The notes beneath the pieces are model-generated. The model was not told the origin of the DNA and did not search any database. It was given only the letters and a program-made list of their open reading frames with translations. A stretch of DNA of 64,000 nucleotides, taken from assembly GCF_000802245.2 (NCBI RefSeq), contig NZ_CP021080.1, positions 6,262,001 through 6,326,000 of the forward strand. Direction: 5' to 3'. Positions 63,987 through 64,000 of this stretch are shown here, one piece after another (the stretch's first letter is position 1; every line of letters begins with the position of its first letter). A program made the translations under genes and the position numbers. Origin of the DNA: Streptomyces pluripotens (GTDB lineage Bacteria; Actinomycetota; Actinomycetes; Streptomycetales; Streptomycetaceae).

Positions 63987-64000
63987 CCAGCAGGCCCTTG
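63979..64000 (+). CDS. Start of a downstream gene (truncated by window end), perhaps an M20-type peptidase
   Basis: ATG at 63979, preceded by GGAGG, opens a frame encoding MADQQAL up to the window edge. It overlaps the M55 gene by eight bases, suggesting translational coupling. An M20-family metallopeptidase often follows M55 in Streptomyces, but seven residues are too few to identify it. Confidence 0.35.

Overview
The window looks like a piece of a Streptomyces (or close relative) chromosome. It is very GC-rich, coding frames end almost every codon in G or C, GTG starts are common, and the families are typical of Streptomyces: PucR regulators, an F420-dependent oxidoreductase, a SpoIIE/HATPase signalling phosphatase, and the pssA-psd-acd-maoC-mcl-meaA-ccr block whose order is known from S. 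coelicolor. No rRNA, tRNA, prophage or CRISPR array was recognised.

Layout. 1-9.5 kb: the end of a fused beta-ketoadipate enzyme (PcaL), a metallo-beta-lactamase-fold protein, exonuclease III, a secreted CocE-type hydrolase, a gamma-glutamyltransferase and a ClpC-like unfoldase. 9.9-12.5 kb: a long Pro/Ala-rich protein whose stop codon lies in the end of an internally deleted TnpB-type (IS200/IS605) element, then a ribbon-helix-helix gene and a second transposon-end-like hairpin. 12.8-21.9 kb: a reductive pyrimidine-catabolism cluster with two beta-ureidopropionase paralogues, a class III aminotransferase, a PucR regulator, dihydropyrimidinase, an F420-dependent luciferase-like oxidoreductase and an NCS1 permease. 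No classical dihydropyrimidine dehydrogenase is present in the window. 22-38 kb: mostly single genes (inositol-phosphatase-like, FAD oxidoreductase plus macrodomain, alkylsulfatase, antiporter, MetF-like, Ada-AlkA plus Ogt, BrkB), interrupted by a deletion scar that beheaded two divergent genes (CocE hydrolase and TetR). 38-43 kb: sirtuin, ADP-ribosylglycohydrolase, glycerate kinase and the phosphatidylethanolamine genes pssA and psd. 43.5-53 kb: ethylmalonyl-CoA pathway genes (methylsuccinyl-CoA dehydrogenase, mesaconyl-CoA hydratase, malyl-CoA lyase, MeaA, Ccr), a TetR regulator and a tandem-fused 3-hydroxybutyryl-CoA dehydrogenase. 53-64 kb: HEAT protein, secreted tripeptidyl-aminopeptidase-like hydrolase, a radical-SAM remnant, SRPBCC protein, an MFS transporter fused to prealbumin-like domains, a frameshifted PAS-GAF-SpoIIE-HATPase gene, a methyltransferase and an M55 D-aminopeptidase.

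How they work together. In the pyrimidine cluster the permease would import the base, an unidentified reductase (possibly the F420 enzyme) would make the dihydropyrimidine, and the hydantoinase and ureidopropionases would open and decarbamoylate it. The aminotransferase would then remove the beta-alanine nitrogen. In the ethylmalonyl-CoA block, overlapping genes turn crotonyl-CoA into ethylmalonyl-, methylsuccinyl-, mesaconyl- and beta-methylmalyl-CoA for acetate assimilation and extender-unit supply. The 3-hydroxybutyryl-CoA dehydrogenase feeds its entry, and the ccr and dehydrogenase upstream regions share an ACAC-N3-GTGT inverted repeat, probably read by the TetR gene between them.

The most notable non-genic observations are a pair of related 163 and 184 bp MITE-like repeats placed exactly at the stop codons of two unrelated genes, the TnpB-derived element, and the shared operator. 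All calls come from reading the sequence; no database search was run.
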